From Rubrivivax sp. (GTDB lineage: Bacteria; Pseudomonadota; Gammaproteobacteria; Burkholderiales; Burkholderiaceae_C): a DNA stretch of 64,000 nt. Positions within the stretch are counted from its first letter, which is position 1, and each line of letters begins with the position of its first letter. The position numbers and the translations under genes are program-made. The DNA lies in assembly GCA_019635315.1 (NCBI GenBank), contig JAHBZT010000003.1, forward strand, positions 434,001 to 498,000. Reading direction: 5' to 3'. The notes beneath the pieces were generated by a model. It was given only the letters and a program-made list of their open reading frames with translations. It was not told where the DNA came from and did not search any database. Shown piece after piece: positions 41,094 to 51,424 of the stretch.

Positions 41094-42338
41094 ATGACCC
41101 GTCGTCGCGTCGTCGTCACCGGCCTCGGGCTCGTGTGCCCGGTGGGCAATTCGGTGGCCGAAGGCTGGCAGCGGCTGGTGGCCGGCACCAGCGGCATCGC
41201 CGCGATCACGAAGTTCGACGCGTCGGCGTTCTCCTGCCGCTTCGCGGGCGAGGTCAAGGGCTTCAACGTCGAGGACTGGATCCCGGCGAAGGAAGCCCGC
41301 CACATGGACACCTTCATCCACTACGGGATGGCGGCGTCCGTGCAGGCGGTGCAGGACGCCGGGCTGCCGCATGGCGAGGCGCTGACCGAAGCGCAGGCCG
41401 AGCGCATCGGCTGCCTGGTCGGCAGCGGCATCGGCGGGCTGCCGATGATCGAGGCCACCGACGGCGACTACCGCGAGCGCGGCCCGCGCCGCATCTCGCC
41501 GTTCTTCGTGCCGGCGTCGATCATCAACATGATCTCCGGCCATGTCTCGATCCGCTACGGCTTCACCGGGCCGAACCTGGCCATCGTCACCGCGTGCACG
41601 ACCGGGCTGCACTGCATCGGCGAGGCCGGCCGGCTGATCGAGTACGGCGACGCCGACGTGATGATCGCCGGCGGCGCCGAGAGCACCGTCAGCCCGCTGG
41701 GCATCGGCGGCTTCGCGGCGGCGCGCGCGCTGTCCACGCGCAACGACGACCCCGCCACCGCCAGCCGGCCCTGGGACAAGGACCGCGACGGCTTCGTGCT
41801 CGGCGAGGGCGCCGGCGTGCTGGTGCTCGAGGAGTACGAGCACGCGAAGACGCGCGGCGCGAAGATCTATGCCGAGCTGGCCGGCTTCGGCATGGGCGCC
41901 GACGCCTTCCACATGACCGCGCCCAACGTCGACGGCCCCAAGCGCAGCATGCTGGCCGCGCTGCGCAACGCCGGCGTCAACCCCGACCAGGTGCAGTACC
42001 TCAACGCCCACGGCACCAGCACGCCGCTGGGCGACGTCAACGAGACGAATGCGATCAAGAAGGCCTTCGGCGACCACGCCAGGCGCCTGGTCGTCAACTC
42101 GACCAAGTCGATGACCGGCCACCTGCTGGGTGGCGCCGGCGGCATCGAGTCGGTCTTCAGCGTGCTGGCCGTGCACCACCAGGTCTCGCCGCCGACGATC
42201 AACATCTTCGACCAGGACCCGGAGTGCGACCTGGACTACTGCGCCAACGAGGCGCGGCCGATGAAGATCGACGTCGCGGTGAAGAACAACTTCGGTTTCG
42301 GCGGCACCAACGGCACGCTGGTCTTCCGGCGCGTCTGA
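41094..42338 (+). CDS. fabF: 3-oxoacyl-ACP synthase II
   Basis: This elongating condensing enzyme has 414 residues. VVVTGLGLVCPVGNSVAEGW opens the thiolase fold. The catalytic Cys is C168 in LAIVTACTTGLHCIGEAGRL, and the two His are in YLNAHGTSTPLGDVNET and STKSMTGHLLGGAGG. The end NNFGFGGTNGTLVFRRV is conserved. It lies eight bases after acpP. Confidence 0.97.
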   Translation: MTRRRVVVTGLGLVCPVGNSVAEGWQRLVAGTSGIAAITKFDASAFSCRFAGEVKGFNVEDWIPAKEARHMDTFIHYGMAASVQAVQDAGLPHGEALTEAQAERIGCLVGSGIGGLPMIEATDGDYRERGPRRISPFFVPASIINMISGHVSIRYGFTGPNLAIVTACTTGLHCIGEAGRLIEYGDADVMIAGGAESTVSPLGIGGFAAARALSTRNDDPATASRPWDKDRDGFVLGEGAGVLVLEEYEHAKTRGAKIYAELAGFGMGADAFHMTAPNVDGPKRSMLAALRNAGVNPDQVQYLNAHGTSTPLGDVNETNAIKKAFGDHARRLVVNSTKSMTGHLLGGAGGIESVFSVLAVHHQVSPPTINIFDQDPECDLDYCANEARPMKIDVAVKNNFGFGGTNGTLVFRRV

Positions 42339-42339
42339 C

Positions 42340-42804
42340 GTGCGCCAGCCGCCGCCCGTCAGCGTGCGCTGCAGCGGCGGCCGGCCGTGGCGGGCGCTGA
42401 ACCTGGGCCTGCCTGCGCTGGCCGCCGCCGCGTTGGCGGCCTGGGTCGCCGGCCACGCCGGCGCCGCGGCGGCATCGGCGGTGCTGTCCGCGGTGGCGGC
42501 CGCGTCCGCCGCCGCCTTCGCGGCCACCCGCTGGCTGCCGGCGCCCGCCGACCTGGTCTGGGACGGCCAGGCCTGGTCGGCCGACGGCACGCCCGGCACG
42601 CTGGACATCGCCATCGACGCCGGCCCCTGGATGCTGCTGCGCCTGCGCCCGACCGCGGGCGGCCGCAGGCGCTGGCTGCCGCTGTCCGCGGCCGAGGCGG
42701 GGCCGGCCTGGCATGCGCTGCGCGTGGCCGCCTTCGCGACCGCCGGGCGCGCGGGCGACGGCCTCGTCGCCGCGGCCACCGGCGCCGCGCCGCCGGGCCG
42801 CTGA
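42340..42804 (+). CDS. Hypothetical membrane-associated protein between fabF and rpoE
   Basis: This 154-residue protein is not recognised as a named family. It starts with GTG at 42340, one base after the fabF stop. Two hydrophobic Ala-rich stretches (about 22-40 and 42-62, LNLGLPALAAAALAAWVAGH and ASAVLSAVAAASAAAFAATR) are followed by a small beta-rich domain with DLVWDGQAWSADG and GPWMLLRLRPTAGGRRRWLP. This layout resembles the small YgfX-type proteins that have two helices and a cytoplasmic tail, but the likeness is weak. A comparable short gene is common at this place in Burkholderiales. Confidence 0.65.
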   Translation: MRQPPPVSVRCSGGRPWRALNLGLPALAAAALAAWVAGHAGAAAASAVLSAVAAASAAAFAATRWLPAPADLVWDGQAWSADGTPGTLDIAIDAGPWMLLRLRPTAGGRRRWLPLSAAEAGPAWHALRVAAFATAGRAGDGLVAAATGAAPPGR

Positions 42805-42834
42805 AGCGGCCGGCACCAGGGACCCGCCCCGCCC

Positions 42835-43443
42835 ATGGCCGACGCCGATGCCGATGCCCTGCTCGTCGAGCGCGTCAAGCGCGGTGACCAGCGGGCCTTC
42901 GAGATGCTGGTCGTCAAGTACCAGCGCCGCATCGAGCGGCTGATCGGCCGCATGGTGCGCGACGTCGACCTGGTGCAGGACATCGCCCAGGAGACCTTTA
43001 TCCGCGCCTACCGGGCGCTGCCCAACTTCCGTGGCGACAGCGCCTTCTACACCTGGCTGTACCGGATCGCCGTCAATACGGCCAAGAAGGCGCTGCTGGA
43101 CCTCAAGCGCGACCCCCTGGTCTCGGAAAACCACCTCACCTCCGGTGAGGATGGCGATGAAACTTCACGGGTGGAGAACGAACTAACCGACGGCGAGACG
43201 CCCGAAGCCCTGCTGGCCAGCCGCGAGATTGCCGCGGCCGTGAACTCCGCGATCGAAGCGCTGTCAGAGGATCTTCGCCAGGCGATCACGCTGCGCGAGA
43301 TCGAAGGCCTGAGTTACGAAGAGATCGCCGAAGTCATGAACTGCCCGATCGGCACCGTCCGCTCCCGCATCTTTCGTGCCCGCGAGGCGATCGCCGCACG
43401 GCTGCGACCGCTGCTCGACACGCGCCAGGGCGAACGCTGGTAG
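42835..43443 (+). CDS. rpoE: RNA polymerase sigma-E factor (ECF)
   Basis: This extracytoplasmic-function sigma factor has 202 residues and drives the envelope-stress response. Region 2 reads LVERVKRGDQRAFEMLVVKY through VDLVQDIAQETFIRAYRALP with YTWLYRIAVNTAKKAL. Region 4 is LSEDLRQAITLREIEGLSYE and IAEVMNCPIGTVRSRIFRAR. The linker, with DGDETSRVENELTDGETPEA, is typical of RpoE/AlgU. It is followed directly by its regulators rseA and rseB and the protease gene mucD. Confidence 0.97.
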   Translation: MADADADALLVERVKRGDQRAFEMLVVKYQRRIERLIGRMVRDVDLVQDIAQETFIRAYRALPNFRGDSAFYTWLYRIAVNTAKKALLDLKRDPLVSENHLTSGEDGDETSRVENELTDGETPEALLASREIAAAVNSAIEALSEDLRQAITLREIEGLSYEEIAEVMNCPIGTVRSRIFRAREAIAARLRPLLDTRQGERW

Positions 43444-43506
43444 ACCACCCGCCGACGCCGCCCGATCCCCGACCGATCAAGAAGCCGCCCACCTTCCGTG
43501 CCTGCC

Positions 43507-44154
43507 ATGAATGCCCAGCCCCGACGCCCCGACGACGCCCTGTCCCCCGAAGTGCGCGACGACGACCCGCGGCGCTGGCTGTCCGCGCTGGCCGACGGCG
43601 ACGCCGATGCCGTGCAGTCCGGCTGCGAGCTGTGGCGCCGCGACGACGAGGCGCGCCGCACCTGGCACGCCTACCACCTGATCGGCGATGTGCTGCGTTC
43701 CGACGAACTGGCCGGCGACCCCGGCCGCGACGCGGCGTTTCTGGCACGCCTGCGCGAGCGCCTGGCCGCTGAGCCGGTGCCGCTGGCGCCGGCACCGGCG
43801 GTGACCCGGGCGGGTGCGGCCCTGCGTTCGCGCTGGCTGCTGCCGGTGGCTGCGGCGGCCGGCTTCGTGGTCGTCGCTGGCGTGCTGGTCGTCACCCAGC
43901 TCGCCGGCCCTGGCGGTGCGCCCGGCACGCCGGTGATGGCCGGCGGCAGTCCGGCGCCGGGCGTGGTGCTGGTCGGTGGCAACGCCGCGGCGCCGTCCGC
44001 CGGGCCTCAGGTGCGCGGCGTGCTGATCCGCGACGCGCGGCTGGACGAGATGCTGCGCGCCCACCAGGCCGCGCGCGGCGGCATGCCGGTCGCGGTGCCC
44101 GGCGGGGCGCTGCGCCAGGTGGAGGTGGTGGCACCGGCAGGTGCGGCGCGGTGA
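43507..44154 (+). CDS. rseA: Anti-sigma-E factor RseA (MucA-like)
   Basis: This is a single-pass inner-membrane anti-sigma factor of about 215 residues. The cytoplasmic N-terminal domain has WLSALADGDADAVQSGCELW and RRTWHAYHLIGDVLRSDELA, the sigma-binding signature. One membrane helix (about 105-130, WLLPVAAAAGFVVVAGVLVV) is followed by a Gly/Pro-rich periplasmic part with RDARLDEMLRAHQAARGG. The ATG at 43507 is preferred; a GTG nine bases earlier is possible. The stop overlaps rseB by GTGA. Confidence 0.9.
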   Translation: MNAQPRRPDDALSPEVRDDDPRRWLSALADGDADAVQSGCELWRRDDEARRTWHAYHLIGDVLRSDELAGDPGRDAAFLARLRERLAAEPVPLAPAPAVTRAGAALRSRWLLPVAAAAGFVVVAGVLVVTQLAGPGGAPGTPVMAGGSPAPGVVLVGGNAAAPSAGPQVRGVLIRDARLDEMLRAHQAARGGMPVAVPGGALRQVEVVAPAGAAR

Positions 44155-45218
44155 CGGCGGCAGCGCTGCCGCCGTACGCGGCCGGGGTGCCGCGCGTGCC
44201 GGGCTGGGCGCGCCGGCTGGCCTGTCTGGCCGCGGCCGGCATGCTCGGTGCGCTGGGCGCGCTGCAGCCGGCGCGGGCGCAGACCGTGCCCGAGGGGCTG
44301 GCCTCCGAGGGCGAGGCACGGGCCTGGCTGTGGCGCATCCACCAGGCACAGCGCCTGGGCAACTTCCAGGGCACGCTGGTCTTCAGCGCCGACGGCGCGA
44401 TCGCCACCTCGCGCGTGCTGCATTACGTGGTCGGCGGCCAGGTCGTCGAGCAGGTCGAGTCGATGGACGGCCGCCACCAGCGCATCGTGCGCCACAACGA
44501 CCTCGTGCACACGCTGCTGCCGGGCAAGCGCACCGCGATCGTAGAGAAGCGCGAGACGCTGGCGGCCTGGTCGGCGACGCCGCAGATGGTCGACCCGCAG
44601 GCGCTGGAGCAGTATGCGCTGCACCGCGAGGGCCTGGCGCGCGTGGCCGGGCGCGACGCGGTCGTGCTGCGCATGGACCCGCGCGACGCGCTGCGTTATG
44701 CGCAGCGCCTGTGGGCCGACCTGGCCAGCGGCCTGATGCTGCGCGCCGACATGCTGGACGCGGGACCGGACCGCGCGTTGCTGGAGTCGACCTCGTTCAC
44801 CGAGGTCGAGATCGGCGTGCGGCCGCAGCCCGACACGGTGCTGCGGCAGCTCAAGCAGCTGGCCGACTGGCGCGTCGTGCGCCCGCAGCAGCAGCGCACC
44901 AAGCTGGACGACGAAGGCTGGGCGCTGGCGCGGCCGGTGCCGGGCTTCCGTCTCGCCGGCTGCGTGCGCCGCGGCATGGAGAATGCCGGCGAGGCCGGCG
45001 CCTCGGTGCTGCAGGCGGTCTTCACCGACGGCCTGACCCATGTCTCGCTGTTCGTGGAACCCTTCGACGCGCAGCGCCACCGCCGCGAGATGCACGCCCG
45101 CCAGGGCGCCACGAGCACCGTGATGCAGCGCAACGGCGAGCACTGGATCACCGCCGTCGGCAACGTGCCCGCGACGACGCTGCAGCAGTTTGCCGCGTCG
45201 CTGGAACGACGGCGCTGA
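44151..45218 (+). CDS. rseB: Sigma-E regulatory protein RseB (MucB-like)
   Basis: This periplasmic protein of 355 residues binds RseA and senses mislocalised lipoproteins or LPS. A signal peptide ends near ARAQ (about residue 44). The mature N-terminal domain starts with ARAWLWRIHQAQRLGNFQGT, then LHYVVGGQVVEQVESMDGRH and RHNDLVHTLLPGKRTAI, all family hallmarks. The C-terminal MucB/RseB domain contains VFTDGLTHVSLFVEPFDAQR. The GTG start at 44151 overlaps rseA. Confidence 0.93.
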   Translation: MTAAALPPYAAGVPRVPGWARRLACLAAAGMLGALGALQPARAQTVPEGLASEGEARAWLWRIHQAQRLGNFQGTLVFSADGAIATSRVLHYVVGGQVVEQVESMDGRHQRIVRHNDLVHTLLPGKRTAIVEKRETLAAWSATPQMVDPQALEQYALHREGLARVAGRDAVVLRMDPRDALRYAQRLWADLASGLMLRADMLDAGPDRALLESTSFTEVEIGVRPQPDTVLRQLKQLADWRVVRPQQQRTKLDDEGWALARPVPGFRLAGCVRRGMENAGEAGASVLQAVFTDGLTHVSLFVEPFDAQRHRREMHARQGATSTVMQRNGEHWITAVGNVPATTLQQFAASLERRR

Positions 45219-45312
45219 TGCACGGCCACCCTGCCGCGTCGGGCGCGCTGCCGCCGCAGCGGCCGCACCCGGCACGGAACTGTCCCGAATCCTGTCAGTC
45301 TGACGGCCCGCC

Positions 45313-46824
45313 ATGAAGAACCCGACCCCGAAGCTCGAACCGACCTCGACCCTGGTGCGCCTGCGCGAAGCCGCCGGCCGCCGCACTGTGCTGTTCGCCG
45401 GCGCCGTGCTCGCCGCGGCCGCGCTGGCGCCGCTGCCAGCCCCGGCGCAGACTGCGCCCACCGTGCAGCTGCCGGACTTCGCCGAGCTGGCCGAGCGTGT
45501 CGGTCCTTCGGTGGTCAACATCCGCACCACCGAACGCGTGGGCGGCGGCAACGCGGGCGGCGCCGGCCCGCAGATCGACCCCAACATCGAGGAATTCTTC
45601 CGCCGCTTCGGCATCCCGCTGCCCGGCCGGCCGGGTCCGCGCGGCCCGGGCGGCCCGGGCGGCGACGACGAGCAGCGCCAGCGCGGCGTCGGCTCGGGCT
45701 TCATCCTCAGCGCCGACGGCTACATCATGACCAACGCGCATGTCGTGGCCGGTGCCGACGAGGTCATCGTGACCACCACCGACAAGCGCGAGCTGAAGGC
45801 GCGCATCGTCGGCAGCGACCACCGCACCGACGTCGCGGTGGTCAAGGTCGACGCGACCGGGCTGCCGCCGGTGAGGATCGGCGACGTGAACCGGCTGCGC
45901 GTCGGCGAGTGGGTGATGGCCATCGGCTCGCCCTTCGGGCTCGACAACACCGTCACCGCCGGCATCGTCAGCGCCAAGCAGCGCGACACCGGCGACTACC
46001 TGCCTTTCATCCAGACCGACGTCGCGATCAACCCCGGCAACTCCGGCGGCCCGCTGCTGAACCTGCGCGGCGAGGTCGTCGGCATCAACTCGCAGATCTA
46101 CAGCCGCAGCGGCGGCTTCATGGGCATCAGCTTCGCGATCCCGATCGACGAGGCGATGAACGTCGCCGACCAGCTGCGCACCACCGGGCGCGTGGTGCGC
46201 GGGCGCATCGGCGTGACGATCGCGCAGGTCACGCGCGAGGTCGCCGAATCGATCGGCCTCGGTGCGCCGCGCGGCGCGCTGGTGCAGGGCGTGGAGAAGG
46301 ACGGCCCCGCCGACAAGGCCGGGGTCGAGGCCGGCGACATCATCCTGCGCGTCGACGGCAAGCCGGTCGAGCGTTCGGGCGACCTGCCGCGCATCGTCGG
46401 CGGCACCAAGCCGGGCGCCAAGTCCTCGCTGCAGGTCTTCCGCCGCGGCGAGACGCGCGACCTGTCGGTCACGGTGGCCGAGTTCGAACCCGACCCGCAA
46501 CCGCGCCGCGCCGCGGCCTCGCCGGGCAGCGGCCCGCAGGCCGGCACGCGCAGCGCGCTGGGTCTCACGGTGTCCGACCTGCCCGAGGCGATCAAGCGCG
46601 ACCTGCGCGTGCGCGGCGGCGTGCGCGTCGACGCGGTCGACGGCGCCGCGGCGCGCGCCGGTCTGCGCGAAGGCGACGTCATCCTCTCGATCGACAACAC
46701 CGAGATCGCCGACAGCCGGCAGTTCGCCGCCGTCGCCGCGAAGGTGGAGAAGGCGCGTGCCGTCAGCGTGCTGGTGCGCCGCGGCGAGTGGACCAACTAC
46801 CTGGTGATCCGGCCCAACCGCTGA
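45313..46824 (+). CDS. mucD: Do-family periplasmic serine protease MucD (DegP-like)
   Basis: This 503-residue envelope protease and chaperone is part of the sigma-E regulon. A signal peptide ends near PAPAQ (about residue 46). The catalytic triad is H143 (YIMTNAHVVAGADEV), D173 (GSDHRTDVAVVKVD) and S244 (INPGNSGGPLLN). Two PDZ domains follow (about 280-370 and 410-500), each with a GADxDGPA-type loop such as VEKDGPADKAGVEAGDIILR and VDGAAARAGLREGDVILSID. A Gly/Pro linker at 103-118 precedes the protease core. A 13-bp terminator lies 90 bases past the stop. Confidence 0.95.
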   Translation: MKNPTPKLEPTSTLVRLREAAGRRTVLFAGAVLAAAALAPLPAPAQTAPTVQLPDFAELAERVGPSVVNIRTTERVGGGNAGGAGPQIDPNIEEFFRRFGIPLPGRPGPRGPGGPGGDDEQRQRGVGSGFILSADGYIMTNAHVVAGADEVIVTTTDKRELKARIVGSDHRTDVAVVKVDATGLPPVRIGDVNRLRVGEWVMAIGSPFGLDNTVTAGIVSAKQRDTGDYLPFIQTDVAINPGNSGGPLLNLRGEVVGINSQIYSRSGGFMGISFAIPIDEAMNVADQLRTTGRVVRGRIGVTIAQVTREVAESIGLGAPRGALVQGVEKDGPADKAGVEAGDIILRVDGKPVERSGDLPRIVGGTKPGAKSSLQVFRRGETRDLSVTVAEFEPDPQPRRAAASPGSGPQAGTRSALGLTVSDLPEAIKRDLRVRGGVRVDAVDGAAARAGLREGDVILSIDNTEIADSRQFAAVAAKVEKARAVSVLVRRGEWTNYLVIRPNR

Positions 46825-46913
46825 AGCCCGGCGCCGAAGCGTGCCGGCACGGACGCCGCGGCGTCTGGCGGCGCCTGGCGGCCGGTGTCGCCCCGCCGGC
46901 CGGCCGCCGTCCG

Positions 46914-46950
46914 GACCCGGCGCCAAGTTGACTTTGGCGCCGGGTCTTTC
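46914..46950 (+). terminator. Intrinsic terminator after mucD
   Basis: GACCCGGCGCCAA (46914-46926) and TTGGCGCCGGGTC (46934-46946) form a perfect 13-bp stem with a 7-base loop, followed by TTTC. It ends the rpoE-rseA-rseB-mucD unit. Confidence 0.85.
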
Positions 46951-47068
46951 CGCATCATGGAAGCGCGGGCGACGGGCCAGACCGCCACCGACGGGGGCCC
47001 GGCGGCCGGATAAGTTAGTGGTTTCTCACTTCAATCCCCGTCGGATCGGGATTAGCGCCCATGGGGTC

Positions 47069-47074
47069 TAGAAT
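47069..47074 (+). promoter_or_regulatory. Possible -10 box in the mucD-lepA gap
   Basis: TAGAAT occurs in a relatively AT-rich part of the gap on the lepA strand, about 370 bases before lepA. No matching -35 box is clear. Confidence 0.3.
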
Positions 47075-47248
47075 TCGACCCGCATCGGCGCTGTTTAGAC
47101 CGCCGGACGGGGCACAGCAGAAGCCGTGCCAGCCGCTTCCGGAGGCGGCGCCAACCTGTTGAGAATCTGTGGACAACTTTTGCCTGTTGGAGACCCGCAA
47201 CGAGCGGAAATCAAGCAATGGCGCGGGTTCCGGCGCGATCCTTTGATC

Positions 47249-47254
47249 TACAAT
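47249..47254 (+). promoter_or_regulatory. -10 box of the candidate small RNA
   Basis: TACAAT would start transcription near 47261. The -35 position is not a good match to TTGACA. Confidence 0.45.
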
Positions 47255-47260
47255 GAACGC

Positions 47261-47325
47261 CCAACAAGCAGTTGCCAAACGTTCTGTTGGAAGGCGCGTC
47301 ACCCACTTGGACGCGCCTTTTTTTT
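47261..47325 (+). ncRNA. Candidate small RNA or terminated leader upstream of lepA
   Basis: A transcript starting about seven bases after the TACAAT box would be only some 65 nucleotides long. It begins with a 6-bp hairpin, CCAACA (47261-47266) with TGTTGG (47285-47290), followed at once by a 10-bp terminator stem, AAGGCGCGTC (47291-47300) with GACGCGCCTT (47310-47319), and a run of eight T (47318-47325). Promoter, two hairpins and strong terminator in this compact order are what a trans-acting small RNA or an attenuated leader looks like. lepA begins 119 bases later. I do not recognise it as a known RNA family. Confidence 0.5.
47291..47325 (+). terminator. Strong intrinsic terminator before lepA
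   Basis: A perfect 10-bp GC-rich stem with a 9-base loop is followed by eight T. It is the best classical terminator in the window, on the lepA strand. Confidence 0.88.
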
Positions 47326-47444
47326 ACCTCCGGCGCCGCCCTGCACGGGCCCCCGCATCGCGTCGCGATGCGGGCATGCGCTGAAGCGGCCGAGCCGCTG
47401 CCCATCGATGCTGCGAGCGCGCTGATCGCGCGCCGTTCGACGCT

Positions 47445-49253
<1,809 letters not shown>

Positions 49254-49260
49254 CACTCCG

Positions 49261-50241
49261 ATGGCACAGATGATGGGTTCGCTGACCGCCGCGCTGTACG
49301 GGCTGCTGGTGGTCTACCTCGGCGGCTGGTTCCTGGGCTTCTGGACCGGCAACTTCTCGCTGCTGCTGTTCATGCTGACGGTGGCCACGATGCTGTACTG
49401 GCTGGCCGAGCGCTTCCACTTCCGGCCCGAGCGCGAGGCCGCCGCGGTGGCACTGCAGCAGCGCGACGCCGAGCGGCGGCGCCAGCTGGCGGCCGCCGGC
49501 ATCGAGAAGGTCGACGGCGACGTCGACGAGGCCGTCGCGAAGCTGCGCGCCCAGCCCTGGTGGCTGGACTGGACGGCCGGGCTGTTCCCGGTGATCGCCA
49601 TCGTCTTCCTGCTGCGCAGCTTCCTGTTCGAGCCGTTCAAGATCCCGTCGGGCTCGATGGTGCCGACGCTGCTGGTCGGCGACCTGATCCTCGTGAACAA
49701 GTTTCACTACGGCGTGCGGCTGCCGGTCATCAACAAGAAGATCCTGGACAACAACCCGGTGCAGCGCGGCGACGTGATGGTCTTCCGCTACCCGGTGGAC
49801 CCGCGGCTGGACTACATCAAGCGTGTCGTCGGCCTGCCCGGCGACGAGGTCGCCTACCTGAACCAGAAGCTCACGATCAACGGCGAGCCGGTGCCCACCG
49901 TGGCGCTGGGCGAGCACTACGACGACGACAGCCTGAGCTACAGCCCGATGTTCAGCGAGAAGCTCGGCGACGTGGAGCACCGCATCCGCGTCGACCCGCG
50001 TCGCAGCGCGTGGTACGGTCCCGACCCCAAGCGCTTCCCGTTGGCCGAGAACTGCCGCTACAGCCCCGAGGGCATGGTCTGCAAGGTGCCGCCCGGGCAC
50101 TATTTCCTGATGGGCGACAACCGTGACAATTCGCAGGATTCCCGATTCTGGGGATTCGTGCCGGACGAGAACATCGTCGGCAAGGCATTCTTCGTCTGGA
50201 TGAATTTCGGCAACCTGGGACGCATCGGCGCGTTCCACTGA
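49261..50241 (+). CDS. lepB: Signal peptidase I
   Basis: This inner-membrane protease of 326 residues removes signal peptides. Two N-terminal helices (about 10-50) are joined by a cytoplasmic segment, and a further hydrophobic stretch (105-123) precedes the catalytic domain. Nucleophile S132 is in FKIPSGSMVPTLLVGDLILV, and the general base K187 is in RLDYIKRVVGLPGDEV. GHYFLMGDNRDNSQDSRFWG is box E. The end FFVWMNFGNLGRIGAFH is typical of betaproteobacteria. Confidence 0.96.
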   Translation: MAQMMGSLTAALYGLLVVYLGGWFLGFWTGNFSLLLFMLTVATMLYWLAERFHFRPEREAAAVALQQRDAERRRQLAAAGIEKVDGDVDEAVAKLRAQPWWLDWTAGLFPVIAIVFLLRSFLFEPFKIPSGSMVPTLLVGDLILVNKFHYGVRLPVINKKILDNNPVQRGDVMVFRYPVDPRLDYIKRVVGLPGDEVAYLNQKLTINGEPVPTVALGEHYDDDSLSYSPMFSEKLGDVEHRIRVDPRRSAWYGPDPKRFPLAENCRYSPEGMVCKVPPGHYFLMGDNRDNSQDSRFWGFVPDENIVGKAFFVWMNFGNLGRIGAFH

Positions 50242-50265
50242 CCGGCTTCAGGAGCCCGCCTGCCC

Positions 50266-50700
50266 ATGACGCCCGCGACGAACCGCCCCAGCCGCGCCGC
50301 CCGGCGCGGCCCTGTGCACGCCCGCGCCGCCAGGCGCGGCCCTGCGCCCGCCCGCGCCGCCCAGCGCGGCATGACGCTCTTCGGCCTGATGTTCTGGGCC
50401 CTGCTGATCGGCTTCTTCGGCTACGTGCTGGTGCGCACGCTGCCCACCGTCAACGAGTACCTGACGATCCAGCGCACCGTCGAGCAGATCGCGAAGAGCC
50501 AGCCGTCCACGGTGGCCGAGGCGCGCAGCGCCTTCGACAAGCAGAAGGACCTCGAGTATTCGATCAGCGCGATCTCGGGCAAGGACCTGATGATCACGAA
50601 GGAGAACGACCAGGTCGTCATCGGCTATGCCTACGACAAGGAAGTGCCGCTGTGGGGCCCGGTCTACATCCTGATCAAGTACGAGGGCCGCTCGAAGTAG
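50266..50700 (+). CDS. DUF4845 small membrane protein
   Basis: This 144-residue protein lies between lepB and rnc, the usual place of this family in betaproteobacteria. A basic N-terminus precedes QRGMTLFGLMFWALLIGFFG, one membrane helix that resembles a prepilin-like start, then YLTIQRTVEQIAKSQPSTVA and a small periplasmic domain ending PVYILIKYEGRSK. Three 30-base tandem repeats encode RAARRGPVHA, RAARRGPAPA and RAAQRG just before the helix, so the N-terminus is longer than usual; an internal ATG at 50371 gives a minimal form. Function is unknown. Confidence 0.8.
   Translation: MTPATNRPSRAARRGPVHARAARRGPAPARAAQRGMTLFGLMFWALLIGFFGYVLVRTLPTVNEYLTIQRTVEQIAKSQPSTVAEARSAFDKQKDLEYSISAISGKDLMITKENDQVVIGYAYDKEVPLWGPVYILIKYEGRSK
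50292..50373 (+). repeat. 30-base tandem repeat (2.7 copies) in the DUF4845 gene
   Basis: Units start at 50292, 50322 and 50352, each beginning CCGCGCCGCC and containing a GGCGCGGC- or AGCGCGGC-type block. The period is a multiple of three, so the frame is kept and a basic decapeptide is repeated. Confidence 0.75.
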
Positions 50701-50707
50701 GGGCGTG

Positions 50708-51424
50708 ATGGCGCCGCACCCGGAGACGTCGCTGGCCGCGCTGCAGCAGCGCCTGGGCCACCGCTTCCGCGACCAGCGGCTGCTGCAGCGTGCGCTGACG
50801 CACCGCAGTTTCGGGGCCGACCACAACGAGCGGCTCGAATTCCTGGGCGACGCGGTGCTCAGCCTGGCCGTCTCGACGCTGCTGTTCGAGCGCTTCGCCG
50901 ACAGCGCCGAGGGCGACCTGACCCGCGTGCGTGCCCACCTGGTGCGCGAGGACAGCCTGCACCGGCTGGCGCTGGCGCTGGGCCTGCCCGAGGTGATGCG
51001 CCTGTCCGAGGGCGAACTGCGCGGCGGCGGCGCGCTGCGGCCGTCCATCCTGGCCGACGCGCTGGAGGCGGTCATCGGCGCCGTGCACGTGGAGGCCGGC
51101 TTCGACGCCGCGATGGCCGTCGTGCGGCGCCTGTTCGGCGAGATCATCCAGGCCACCGAGGCCGACAGCTGGAGCAAGGACGCCAAGACCGAGCTGCAGG
51201 AGTGGCTGCAGGCGCGCAAGCTGCCGGTGCCGGCCTACCGCATCCTGGCCACGCGCGGCCAGGCCCATGCGCAGACCTTCGAGGTCGAGTGCGCGGTTGC
51301 GCCGCTGGGCCTGGCGGCGCAGGGCGAGGGCCGTTCGCGCCGCGCCGCCGAGCAGGAGGCCGCGGCCGCGATGCTGGAGTTGCTGCGCGCCAGCGACCGC
51401 CCGGGCGGTCCGCTCCGATCGTGA
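50708..51424 (+). CDS. rnc: Ribonuclease III
   Basis: This endonuclease of about 238 residues cleaves double-stranded RNA and matures rRNA. The signature [20 protein letters not shown] holds catalytic Glu and Asp, followed by [20 protein letters not shown] with the second acidic pair. The double-stranded RNA-binding domain covers about 155-228 ([38 protein letters not shown]). The ATG at 50708 is used; a GTG one codon earlier is possible. GTGA overlap with era. Confidence 0.96.
   Translation: MAPHPETSLAALQQRLGHRFRDQRLLQRALTHRSFGADHNERLEFLGDAVLSLAVSTLLFERFADSAEGDLTRVRAHLVREDSLHRLALALGLPEVMRLSEGELRGGGALRPSILADALEAVIGAVHVEAGFDAAMAVVRRLFGEIIQATEADSWSKDAKTELQEWLQARKLPVPAYRILATRGQAHAQTFEVECAVAPLGLAAQGEGRSRRAAEQEAAAAMLELLRASDRPGGPLRS

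Larger units (their letters stand above)
46825..47444. other. 620-base intergenic region between mucD and lepA
   Basis: This region holds the mucD terminator (46914-46950), a TAGAAT hexamer at 47069-47074, a candidate small RNA with a TACAAT box and its own terminator (47249-47325), and about 120 bases before the lepA GTG. No tRNA could be folded and no protein is convincing. Confidence 0.7.

Noticed and set aside
41058-42983. Long minus-strand frame opposite fabF
   Set aside because: It is antisense to a certain gene and has no motif.
47126-47425. A 99-codon open frame across the candidate small RNA
   Set aside because: It runs through the terminator and has no ribosome site or protein-like composition.
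46825-47444. Possible tRNA gene in the mucD-lepA gap
   Set aside because: A GGTTCCGG...ATCC stretch near 47226 recalls a T-arm, but no cloverleaf could be built and no acceptor stem or anticodon loop fits.
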